Positions 1 to 5,821 of a DNA stretch of 10,819 bases are shown piece by piece. The DNA lies in the NCBI GenBank assembly GCA_031255115.1, contig JAIRTD010000154.1, positions 1-10,819 on the forward strand, read 5' to 3'. Both the position numbers and the translations under genes were made by a program. The stretch comes from Spirochaetaceae bacterium (GTDB lineage: Bacteria; Spirochaetota; Spirochaetia; Treponematales; Breznakiellaceae). The notes under the pieces are model-generated. The model was given only the letters and a program-made list of their open reading frames with translations. It searched no databases and had not been told where the DNA came from. Each line of letters begins with the position of its first letter. Position 1 is the stretch's first letter.

Positions 1-313
1 CTTCGTAGTTGAAGAAGTTCACTAAGCATTTGTGTCCGCCAATAACGGACAGCATTGGTTGCAGCGGCATCCTTGCCGCCGCCCTTCGGGCGCTATCCGG
101 CATACGTCTTGGCCAGGGGTTCCTTTTTTCTTCCTTCCTTCTTTAACTTCGTGGTTAAATTCCCCTCCTGCCCGTAGTATATTTTAGAACCGGAATTGCC
201 GGGAAGGGGCAAGGACCGCTTTACTGAATACAAAAATAGGTATAAATTCAGGGGGACAGTTACTATTTTCTGATACTTTGTGTGTCAATGAATTCCGATA
301 GTAAGGAACGCTT
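1..313. other. Non-coding region upstream of rex with hairpin cluster
   Basis: I see no credible gene here. Positions 33-92 hold three perfect short hairpins, described as a separate entry. A T-rich tract follows at 123-145. A motif related to CTTCGTGGTTAA occurs at 148-158 and in degenerate form at 1-10. Possible -10 boxes for rex are TATATT at 178-183, with only a poor TTAAAT at 155-160 as -35, and TATAAA at 241-246 with a loose TTTACT at 220-225. Neither promoter is convincing. No clear Rex operator of the TTGTGA-N6-TCACAA kind is visible. Confidence 0.6.
33..92. repeat. Three consecutive perfect hairpins, possible intergenic repeat element
   Basis: Three back-to-back inverted repeats are visible. 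TGTCCG (33-38) pairs with CGGACA (46-51) across a 7-base loop. GCGGCA (64-69) pairs with TGCCGC (74-79) across a 4-base loop. CGCCC (80-84) pairs with GGGCG (88-92) across 3 bases. A weaker bulged stem follows at about 97-118, and then a T run at 123-129. The arrangement could be a dispersed palindromic repeat or the 3' end of a structured transcript that begins outside the window. The sequence alone does not decide between them. Confidence 0.5.
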
Positions 314-970
314 GTGATTAGACGGAAAATCAGCGCTGCTCCCTCTGTACGCAGGCTGCCTTCGTATCTTCATGTGATTAAGCAGGTTGATACAGAAGGC
401 AGCGAGTATATTTCTGGAACCGTCATAGCCGGGGAACTGAACCTTGAGCCCATTCAGGTGCGCAAGGACCTGGCTATTACCGGTATCATCGGGAAGCCGA
501 AAAAGGGGTATCCGGCCAAGGCCCTGATTACCGCCATTGAGCATTTTCTCGGCTGGGATGAGATTCAGGACGCGATTCTTGTCGGTGTGGGCAATCTCGG
601 TTCCGCCCTGATGGGCTATCCCGAACTGCGCAGCCACGGCCTTAGAATGGTGGCTGCCTTTGACATTAACCCCGAAAAGATCGGCAATCCGGTTCACGGT
701 GTTCCGGTTTATTCTGTGGACGGCATGGGTAGTACCATACAGGACCTGGCGGTAAAACTGGCCCTGCTCACCGTTCCCAATACCGAGGCCCAGCGTTCGG
801 CGGATATACTGGTCGGCGCGGGAATCACGGCAATATGGAATTTTACCAAGGTCAAGCTCAAGGTTCCCGACGAGGTGATTGTGGAGAAAGAGGATATTTC
901 CTCAGGTTATGCCATACTCCGGGTTATGCAGCAGACAAAAAAGAACGAAAAGAACCATGGGGCTCCCTGA
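314..970 (+). CDS. rex: Redox-sensing transcriptional repressor Rex
   Basis: Rex represses fermentation and respiration genes and leaves DNA when the NADH/NAD+ ratio rises. The 218-residue product has the normal family length. Its N-terminal winged-helix domain (about 1-80) contains the Rex-typical RRLPSYL at 13-19 and the QVRKDLA stretch at 48-54. The C-terminal Rossmann domain carries the dinucleotide motif G91-V-G93-N-L-G96, followed by an AAFDINPEKIG segment with the acidic residue expected to bind the adenosine ribose. The GTG start at 314 is chosen because GTAAGGAA lies 6 bases upstream and the N-terminus matches the family. The gene overlaps the start of the next one by 14 bases, so the two are probably cotranscribed. 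No frameshift is seen. Confidence 0.95.
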   Translation: MIRRKISAAPSVRRLPSYLHVIKQVDTEGSEYISGTVIAGELNLEPIQVRKDLAITGIIGKPKKGYPAKALITAIEHFLGWDEIQDAILVGVGNLGSALMGYPELRSHGLRMVAAFDINPEKIGNPVHGVPVYSVDGMGSTIQDLAVKLALLTVPNTEAQRSADILVGAGITAIWNFTKVKLKVPDEVIVEKEDISSGYAILRVMQQTKKNEKNHGAP

Positions 971-1925
971 GGACAAAAAGAACGCGCTCCAGGGAGAAAT
1001 GTTCTACAACAGAATCGTCAAGCGGTACCGCCACTTAAAAAAATGGGCGCGGCGGAACGGCATCGAAGCCTTCAGGCTCTACGACCGGGACATTCCCGAA
1101 ATTCCCCTGACACTTGATATTTACGGCGACGCCGTGTCGCTGGCCCTCTACGAAAGGCCCTACGAAAAGCCGGAAGCAGATGAAGCTGCCTGGCTTAATC
1201 TGATGCGGGAAACGGCCGCCCTGGCGTTAAGGCTCCCCCCGGAGCATATTGTTATCAAATTCAGGCGGCGGCAGCGGGGTAAAAACCAGTACGAAAAAAT
1301 AAACGGGCCTTCGTTTGAACGGGTCGTACAGGAAGGGGACCTTAAATTCAGGGTGAACCTTTCCGGTTATCTTGACACCGGCCTCTTTCTTGACCGGAGG
1401 GCGGAACGGGCCTATATACGTTCTGTTTCAGGCGGAAAGAAGCTGCTTAACCTCTTTTGCTACACCGCTTCCTTTTCCGTGTACGCCGCGGCGGGAGGGG
1501 CTCTGGCGATTGATTCGGTGGACCTTTCCAATACCTACCTTAACTGGGCGCGGAGCAATTTTGAACTCAACGGCTTTGCCGGGAACCGGGCCTACCGTTT
1601 TATCCGTTCCGATGTTCCTTCTTTTCTTGAAGAAGCGGCAAAGCGGAAACTCAGCTGGGACCTCATAGTCCTTGACCCGCCGCTTTTTTCCAATTCAAAA
1701 ATGACCAACACGGTTCTTGATTTGAAGAAAGATTATACAGATCTTGTAAGGCGCTGCCTTGCGCTGCTCAATCCCAAAGGCGTTCTCTGCTTTTGCGTCA
1801 ATACCCGGCGCTTTAGTTTTGACGGCGCGGCCTTCCCCCAAAGCGAAACAAGGGTATTTTCCGGCTGCGCCGGGGAAGATTTTCGCGGCAAAAAAACGCC
1901 GCCGTGTTATATACTTAGGGTATGA
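957..1925 (+). CDS. rlmK: RlmK-type class I methyltransferase (23S rRNA, m7G2069-like)
   Basis: This resembles the C-terminal half of E. coli RlmKL, the half that makes m7G2069 in 23S rRNA, but here it is a stand-alone protein. Numbered from the ATG at 957 it has 322 residues. Visible signatures are MFYNRI...LKKWARRNGIE at the N-terminus, RQRGKNQYEK (105-114), YLDTGLFLD (138-146), the SAM-binding LNLFCYT region (164-170), an acidic SVDLSNTYL segment, and the catalytic-site DPPLFSNSK (240-248). It ends with CYILRV, comparable to the family C-terminus, so it looks complete. Two starts are possible. The one at 957 overlaps the rex stop by 14 bases and suits translational coupling. The one at 999 has AGGGAG only 2 bases upstream, which is too close. 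The target nucleotide is inferred from the family. Confidence 0.85.
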   Translation: MGLPEDKKNALQGEMFYNRIVKRYRHLKKWARRNGIEAFRLYDRDIPEIPLTLDIYGDAVSLALYERPYEKPEADEAAWLNLMRETAALALRLPPEHIVIKFRRRQRGKNQYEKINGPSFERVVQEGDLKFRVNLSGYLDTGLFLDRRAERAYIRSVSGGKKLLNLFCYTASFSVYAAAGGALAIDSVDLSNTYLNWARSNFELNGFAGNRAYRFIRSDVPSFLEEAAKRKLSWDLIVLDPPLFSNSKMTNTVLDLKKDYTDLVRRCLALLNPKGVLCFCVNTRRFSFDGAAFPQSETRVFSGCAGEDFRGKKTPPCYILRV

Positions 1926-2044
1926 CGGTAACGCCGCCCGCTCTAAAGGGCTCGCGCTGCTTTGGGGTAGTTACGTTTTTGACACAGCGGCCTGACAAAC
2001 AGCCCCGCGGGCCGCCCTTATGCGCGGTGGGTTAATACCCCGCC

Positions 2045-2254
2045 TTATTCGGGCTCTTTGATGTTGTACTTTCTGCGGAAGCGCTCTATGCGGCCGGCGG
2101 TGTCAACGAGTTTCTGCTTTCCGGTAAAGAAGGGGTGGCAGGATGAGCAGATTTCGACCTTGATATCCCTGGCTGTGGAACGGGTTTCTATAACATTCCC
2201 GCAGGCACAGGTGATTTTGGTGAGTTCGTATTTGGGATGAATGCCTTCTCTCAT
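2045..2254 (-). CDS. rpmE: Large ribosomal subunit protein bL31, zinc-binding form
   Basis: This is a 69-residue L31 with the typical start [10 protein letters not shown] and the signature [10 protein letters not shown]. The four cysteines C16, C18, C36 and C39 form the CxC...CxxC zinc site, so this is the zinc-containing (C+) type rather than the zinc-free paralogue expressed under zinc starvation. The ATG is preceded by AGAGAGGA at 5 bases. Only 14 bases separate it from the upstream rho stop, so it is probably read from the rho transcript. Its stop faces the convergent methyltransferase gene across 119 bases. Confidence 0.97.
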   Translation of the reverse strand: MREGIHPKYELTKITCACGNVIETRSTARDIKVEICSSCHPFFTGKQKLVDTAGRIERFRRKYNIKEPE

Positions 2255-2268
2255 AAAAGTCCTCTCTA

Positions 2269-3963
2269 TTAATCCATTCCGGCTGAACCGGTATTCATTG
2301 AACGAAGGAATGCTGTATTATCCTTGCTTTTCTTCATTCTGTCAATCAGGAGTTCGATGATCTCAATATCGTCCATGGGGTTGATAACCTTGCGGAGTAT
2401 CCAGATTTTTTGCAGTTCTTCTTCTTTAAGGAGAAGTTCTTCTTTCCGGGTGCCCGATTTTTTGATGTTGATGGCGGGGAAAAGCCGTCTGTCGGAGATA
2501 CGGCGGTCCAGGTCGATTTCGAGGTTGCCGGTTCCCTTGAATTCCTCAAAAATAACTTCGTCCATGCGGCTGCCGGTCTCTATGAGGGCCGTGGATATGA
2601 TGGTGAGGCTTCCGCCTTCTTCTATGTTCCGCGCCGCGCCGAAAAAGCGTTTTGGTTTGTGCAGGGCGTTTGAGTCAACGCCGCCGGAGAGTATTTTGCC
2701 CGAAGTGGGGACGGTCTGGTTATAGGCTCTGGCAAGGCGGGTTATGGAGTCAAGGAGTATGACAACGTCCTTTTTATGCTCCACAAGGCGCTTGGCTTTT
2801 TCGAGAACCATTTCGGTAACCTGTACATGGCGGGTGGCCTGTTCGTCAAAGGTTGACGAAATAACCTCGGCCCTGACGGTCCGTTCCATGTCGGTAACTT
2901 CTTCGGGCCGCTCGTCTATGAGCAGTACGATGAGATACACTTCAGGATGATTGGCCGTGATGGCGTTGGCTATCTTCTGCATCATGATGGTCTTGCCGGT
3001 GCGGGGAGGCGCCACGATGAGGGCCCGCTGTCCCTTGCCGATGGGGCAGAAGAGGTTAATGATGCGCTCGGAAATTCCCTCGGTGGTAGTTTCGAGGTCA
3101 AGTTTTTTATCCGGATACAGGGGGGTAAGGTTGTCAAAGGGTATGCGGTTCTGGGCCACGGTGGGGTCGTCGTAGTTTACCGTTTCTACCCTGAGCATGG
3201 CAAAAAAGCGTTCCTGCTCCTTGGGGCTCCTGATCTGGCCGTAGACCGTATCGCCGGTCTTGAGGGCAAAAAGCCGTATCTGGCTTGGGCTTATGTAAAT
3301 GTCGTCAGGGCCGGGAAGATAGGAATTCTGGGGGCTTCGCAAAAAGCCGTAGCCGTCAGGAAGTATCTCAAGGGAACCATAGGCGTAGATGATGCCGCCC
3401 CGTTCGGTATGGGCCTTGAGTATGGAGAAGATCACTTCCTGCTTCTTCATGGCCACCATGTCTTCGTGGGATATGTTGTAGCAGGAGGCGAGTTCCCGCA
3501 AATCCATCATGTTGAGCCTGATAAGTTCGTTGATTGAAAGTCTGGGTTTGCCGCCGTCCTGGTCAAGCCGGGGTTCGGGCTTGCCGTAGATGTCCGGCAT
3601 GGAGGGAAGTTTCGGCAGAGGCTGGAGGCCCGAAGCGCCGGGAAAAAGCCCCGTGCCGTTTGACCCGTTTGAAGGGCCCGGAACAGGAAGGGCCCCGCCT
3701 GAGCCGTTGTCTCCATTTGGGGCCGGGCGCGGGTCGTTTGCCGGAACGGCATGCTGATCGTTTGCCTGAGCGGCGTGCTGGTCCGTATTCCCCGGAGCGG
3801 CCCTGGTTGACGGCCTGCCCCGCCGGGCCTTGACCACTATACGCCCCTCCGCTTCGCCGTCATCGGAACCGTTCCGGACGCCCAAAGACGCTGCATTTTC
3901 TTCCAGGTTCCCGGCTTCTTCGTTTTCCGGTTTTGCTTTTCTGGTTCGTCTCACTATTGCCAT
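2269..3963 (-). CDS. rho: Transcription termination factor Rho with extended N-terminus
   Basis: Rho is the hexameric RNA helicase that ends transcription. At 564 residues it is about 145 longer than E. coli Rho (419), and the excess is N-terminal. Residues 1-56 are charged and include RRGRPST at 47-53. Residues 59-90 form an imperfect 8-residue repeat ([16 protein letters not shown] and relatives), followed by a Gly/Pro/Asn-rich stretch to about 140. The conserved part follows: the Rho N helical bundle (143-190), the cold-shock-like RNA-binding domain (191-262), Walker A APPRTGKT (318-325), LLIDERPEE (347-355), Walker B VVILLD (400-405), the SGGVD Q-loop region and the [12 protein letters not shown] segment. 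All catalytic motifs are intact. The ATG has GGAG 7 bases upstream. Confidence 0.97.
   Translation of the reverse strand: MAIVRRTRKAKPENEEAGNLEENAASLGVRNGSDDGEAEGRIVVKARRGRPSTRAAPGNTDQHAAQANDQHAVPANDPRPAPNGDNGSGGALPVPGPSNGSNGTGLFPGASGLQPLPKLPSMPDIYGKPEPRLDQDGGKPRLSINELIRLNMMDLRELASCYNISHEDMVAMKKQEVIFSILKAHTERGGIIYAYGSLEILPDGYGFLRSPQNSYLPGPDDIYISPSQIRLFALKTGDTVYGQIRSPKEQERFFAMLRVETVNYDDPTVAQNRIPFDNLTPLYPDKKLDLETTTEGISERIINLFCPIGKGQRALIVAPPRTGKTIMMQKIANAITANHPEVYLIVLLIDERPEEVTDMERTVRAEVISSTFDEQATRHVQVTEMVLEKAKRLVEHKKDVVILLDSITRLARAYNQTVPTSGKILSGGVDSNALHKPKRFFGAARNIEEGGSLTIISTALIETGSRMDEVIFEEFKGTGNLEIDLDRRISDRRLFPAINIKKSGTRKEELLLKEEELQKIWILRKVINPMDDIEIIELLIDRMKKSKDNTAFLRSMNTGSAGMD
3732..3779 (-). 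repeat. Tandem 24-base repeat inside rho
   Basis: Two adjacent 24-base units (3732-3755 and 3756-3779) differ at only five positions on the + strand: GGTCGTTTGCC.GAACGGCATGCT against GATCGTTTGCC.GAGCGGCGTGCT, plus one at the dot. A more diverged third unit may follow at 3780-3802. In the protein they give an 8-residue period with the core ANDQHAVP. The units are in frame, so copy-number change would alter the length of the disordered linker without breaking Rho. Confidence 0.75.
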
Positions 3964-4101
3964 TGATTAACTCCGCCTGTATAGTTTTCCGGTTTTACCA
4001 ACACGGAAATAGATTGTTATGGATTATTCAAAAAAGTTCCTGTCTGATTATTTACACACCTGAAGGGACCAGGGCACTCCCGTTTTTAAGCCCTTGATAA
4101 G

Positions 4102-4130
4102 ACTATATCCCTTTCTCCTTCGTCTGTCAA
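4102..4130 (-). promoter_or_regulatory. Strong sigma-70-type promoter for rho-rpmE
   Basis: Read on the - strand, TTGACA (4125-4130) is followed by exactly 17 bases and TATAGT (4102-4107). This is a full -35 match and a five-of-six -10 match. The -35 box overlaps the stop codon of the deamidase gene. Transcription would start near 4095 and leave a rho leader of about 130 bases before the ATG at 3963. The leader could fold through AAGGG (4091-4095) with CCCTT (4063-4067), with a competing GGGC/GCCC pairing. The leader length would leave room for the Rho autoregulation known in other bacteria. Confidence 0.8.
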
Positions 4131-4606
4131 TATCTATGATGAATTGTCTCAAAAAGCAACGCTACCGCGTCGGCGGCCGCCGCCCGGCGTATTTCGTTCC
4201 GCTCGCCCGAATACTGAAAGCGCTCGGCCCCGGTTTCTCCGTCAGGAAGGGCAAGGCCCATCCACACGGTTCCCACAGGGAGGCCGGAAGCGTCCCCGCC
4301 GGGCCCGGCAAGGCCGGTTACCGAAAGGCCGTATTCGGCGCCGCTTTTATGCTTTGCCCCCAGGGCCATGGCCCGGGCGGTTTCTTCGCTTACTTCGCCG
4401 TGGCGTTCAATCAGCTCGGGGGCTATATCCAGCATCGCCGCTTTCGCGCCGGCTGTATAGGTAACATAGGAACCCCAAAACACTTTTGAAGCGCCGGGTA
4501 TCGCGGTAAGGCCGGCGGCGACAAGCCCTCCGGTGCAGGACTCGGCAAGGGCGATACGCAGGGATTTTGACACACAAAGCGCTACCAGAGCCGCCTCATC
4601 AGCCAT
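4127..4606 (-). CDS. pncC: CinA C-terminal-domain protein, NMN deamidase (PncC type)
   Basis: This 159-residue protein corresponds to the C-terminal domain of CinA, known as nicotinamide-nucleotide amidase. That enzyme turns NMN, released for example by NAD-dependent DNA ligase, into nicotinic acid mononucleotide for NAD recycling. Visible family signatures are ALAESCTGG (19-27), the presumed catalytic region with the conserved Ser, then PGASKVFWGSYVTY, GEVSEETARAMA, VTGLAGPGG and LPVGTVWMG. The N-terminal molybdopterin-binding-like domain of full CinA is absent, which is normal for the stand-alone form. The ATG at 4606 overlaps the bactofilin stop by 8 bases, so translation is probably coupled. 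A strong rho promoter begins at its stop codon. Confidence 0.88.
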   Translation of the reverse strand: MADEAALVALCVSKSLRIALAESCTGGLVAAGLTAIPGASKVFWGSYVTYTAGAKAAMLDIAPELIERHGEVSEETARAMALGAKHKSGAEYGLSVTGLAGPGGDASGLPVGTVWMGLALPDGETGAERFQYSGERNEIRRAAAADAVALLFETIHHRY

Positions 4607-5021
4607 GACGCTGCAATTCCGCCTTTATTTCTTCGGCCGGCCGGGAGAAAATTTCCACATCTTTTTCGGTGCTGGTCATGCTGCACTGACCCTCAAAAAG
4701 CACCCCGTCGGCTATGCGCAGCCGCACCGCCTTGACATCGCCCCGTACTTCCGCGCCGGGCAGCATGTCGACCGTGCCGGACGCGTATATGGAACCGCTG
4801 ACCGTACCGTAGACAATAAGAGAAGACACGGTGATACGGTCGGTTTCTACCACCGCGCCCTTGTCAACAATCAGAGCGCCCTTGGCGTCGATGGTTCCCT
4901 TGAATTTTCCCTGTATCTTGAGGGTTTCCTTAAAACGAAGATAGCCGTTAAAACTTGTCGTGTTTCCAAACACCACCGTGGGGGTGGTTTCTTTTTTGGA
5001 AAATTCAGCGCTTTTTGCCAT
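4599..5021 (-). CDS. Bactofilin family cytoskeletal protein
   Basis: Bactofilins polymerise without nucleotides into filaments that place envelope and cell-shape enzymes. The 140-residue product has a short polar N-terminus, a central right-handed beta-helix-like region (about 20-115) with regular short hydrophobic/Gly turns (GNTTSFNGYLRF, LKIQGKFKGTIDAKGALIV, GTVSGSIYASGTVDMLPGA), and a short charged tail. This is the bactofilin (DUF583) pattern. The ATG at 5021 is preferred because AAGGA lies 6 bases upstream. A TTG six bases earlier (5027) would overlap the previous stop but lacks its own ribosome binding site. The gene follows the REC-protein gene by 2 bases and overlaps the deamidase gene. 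Motility or cell-shape work is inferred from the family. Confidence 0.9.
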   Translation of the reverse strand: MAKSAEFSKKETTPTVVFGNTTSFNGYLRFKETLKIQGKFKGTIDAKGALIVDKGAVVETDRITVSSLIVYGTVSGSIYASGTVDMLPGAEVRGDVKAVRLRIADGVLFEGQCSMTSTEKDVEIFSRPAEEIKAELQRHG

Positions 5022-5023
5022 AA

Positions 5024-5752
5024 TCAATCCTTGAGGCCTTCCAGGCCGGAGTGCGGGGGACGGCGCATATTGTCTTCCAGAACCTGTAGGCCGATTTCCA
5101 TCTTTTTAAGGGTATCCCATTCGGTCATGGCCTGTTCCATACGGGCGTTAAGACCGGCTATGTTCTTTCGTGCCAGAGCTGTTTTTTCCTTGAGCCGGGT
5201 AAGGAATGTAGGCAGCGCGTCGCCGTTAATGCTGCCGTCCTCCGAAAAAGCGGCAATCAAAGCGTCAAGTTCGTCTATGCCGGAAAGAAAAACCGCCATA
5301 TCGTTCTTCATTCCGGCGGTAAGTTCTTCGGCAAGTTTAAGCCGGGATTCCCTGGCGATAATCTGCCCCCACAGTTCCCGGTTACGCAGTACCGCCTTGA
5401 TGCGGGCAAGGACAACCGAAAAATTGTAGGGCTTGGTAATATAGTCATCCACGCCCAGTTCAAACCCTTCAACCTTATCTTTTACATCATCCATAGCGGA
5501 AAACATGATAATCGGTATTTGGTGGTACAGGGGATCGGCCTTGAGGGTCTTGGTAACCTCCCAGCCCGAAAGTTTGGGCATGATATTATCAAGAATAATA
5601 AGATCCGGCAGAAAATGCCTGACCTTTTCCAGGGCTTCTACGCCGTCCGCGGCTTTTTCTACAATAAACCCCAGTTTGGAAAGCATGAGATCAAAGAATT
5701 CAAGGTTTATTGATTCATCGTCCACCATGAGTATTTTTTTTCTGGAATTCAT
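5024..5752 (-). CDS. REC-domain response regulator with helical C-terminal region
   Basis: The 242-residue protein begins with a standard receiver domain (5-125). It has the acidic pair D11-D12, the phospho-acceptor D55 in LILDNIMPK, S85 in the MFSA switch and K107 in DYITKPY. Residues about 126-242 are predicted helical and charged (NRELWGQIIARESRLKLAEE, then Leu/Ala-rich heptad-like segments). I recognise no DNA-binding, GGDEF or kinase catalytic domain there. It may therefore act through protein contact, possibly with the bactofilin encoded immediately downstream. The ATG at 5752 is chosen because AAGGA is 8 bases upstream and the REC fold begins right after it. The longer reading would need a TTG at 5791 inside the hairpin described separately. 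No partner histidine kinase is in the window. Confidence 0.85.
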   Translation of the reverse strand: MNSRKKILMVDDESINLEFFDLMLSKLGFIVEKAADGVEALEKVRHFLPDLIILDNIMPKLSGWEVTKTLKADPLYHQIPIIMFSAMDDVKDKVEGFELGVDDYITKPYNFSVVLARIKAVLRNRELWGQIIARESRLKLAEELTAGMKNDMAVFLSGIDELDALIAAFSEDGSINGDALPTFLTRLKEKTALARKNIAGLNARMEQAMTEWDTLKKMEIGLQVLEDNMRRPPHSGLEGLKD

Positions 5753-5776
5753 CACTTCCGTCCTTTTCTGTTCGGT

Positions 5777-5803
5777 GCGGGAACCGTCCAAAGCTGTTCC
5801 CGC
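5777..5803 (-). other. Perfect 8-bp hairpin between lnt and the REC gene
   Basis: GCGGGAAC (5777-5784) and GTTCCCGC (5796-5803) are perfect inverted repeats across an 11-base loop, in the 69-base gap after the lnt stop. No T run follows on either strand, so it is not a standard intrinsic terminator. It may instead mark an mRNA processing or stability boundary. Confidence 0.65.
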
Positions 5804-5821
5804 AATCCTTCATAAACCAGT

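Noticed and set aside
260..288. Minus-strand promoter TTGACA-N17-TAGTAA upstream of rex
   Set aside because: The -10 matches only three of six positions and no - strand gene lies to the left within the window.
276..290. TTGTGTGTCAA as a Rex operator upstream of rex
   Set aside because: It lacks the two TTGTGA-type half-sites at proper spacing. The palindrome has only three matching bases on each side.
1996..2036. Bidirectional terminator between the methyltransferase gene and rpmE
   Set aside because: Only short or bulged stems (for example GCCC-GCG-GGGC) without a proper T run were found on either strand.
2947..3537. Open frame of 196 codons on the + strand opposite rho
   Set aside because: It is fully antisense to conserved Rho coding sequence, with no ribosome binding site and no family resemblance.
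4072..4089. GGGCACTCCCGTTTTT as a + strand terminator in the rho leader
   Set aside because: The stem has only three pairs and no + strand gene lies upstream of it.
4567..4579. 13-base TTGACACACAAAG shared with the complement of 276-288
   Set aside because: One copy is inside a conserved coding stretch of the deamidase. With two copies only, chance is the simplest explanation.
4533..5429. Open frame of 298 codons on the + strand opposite bactofilin and REC genes
   Set aside because: It covers three well-supported - strand genes and its product has no recognisable domains.
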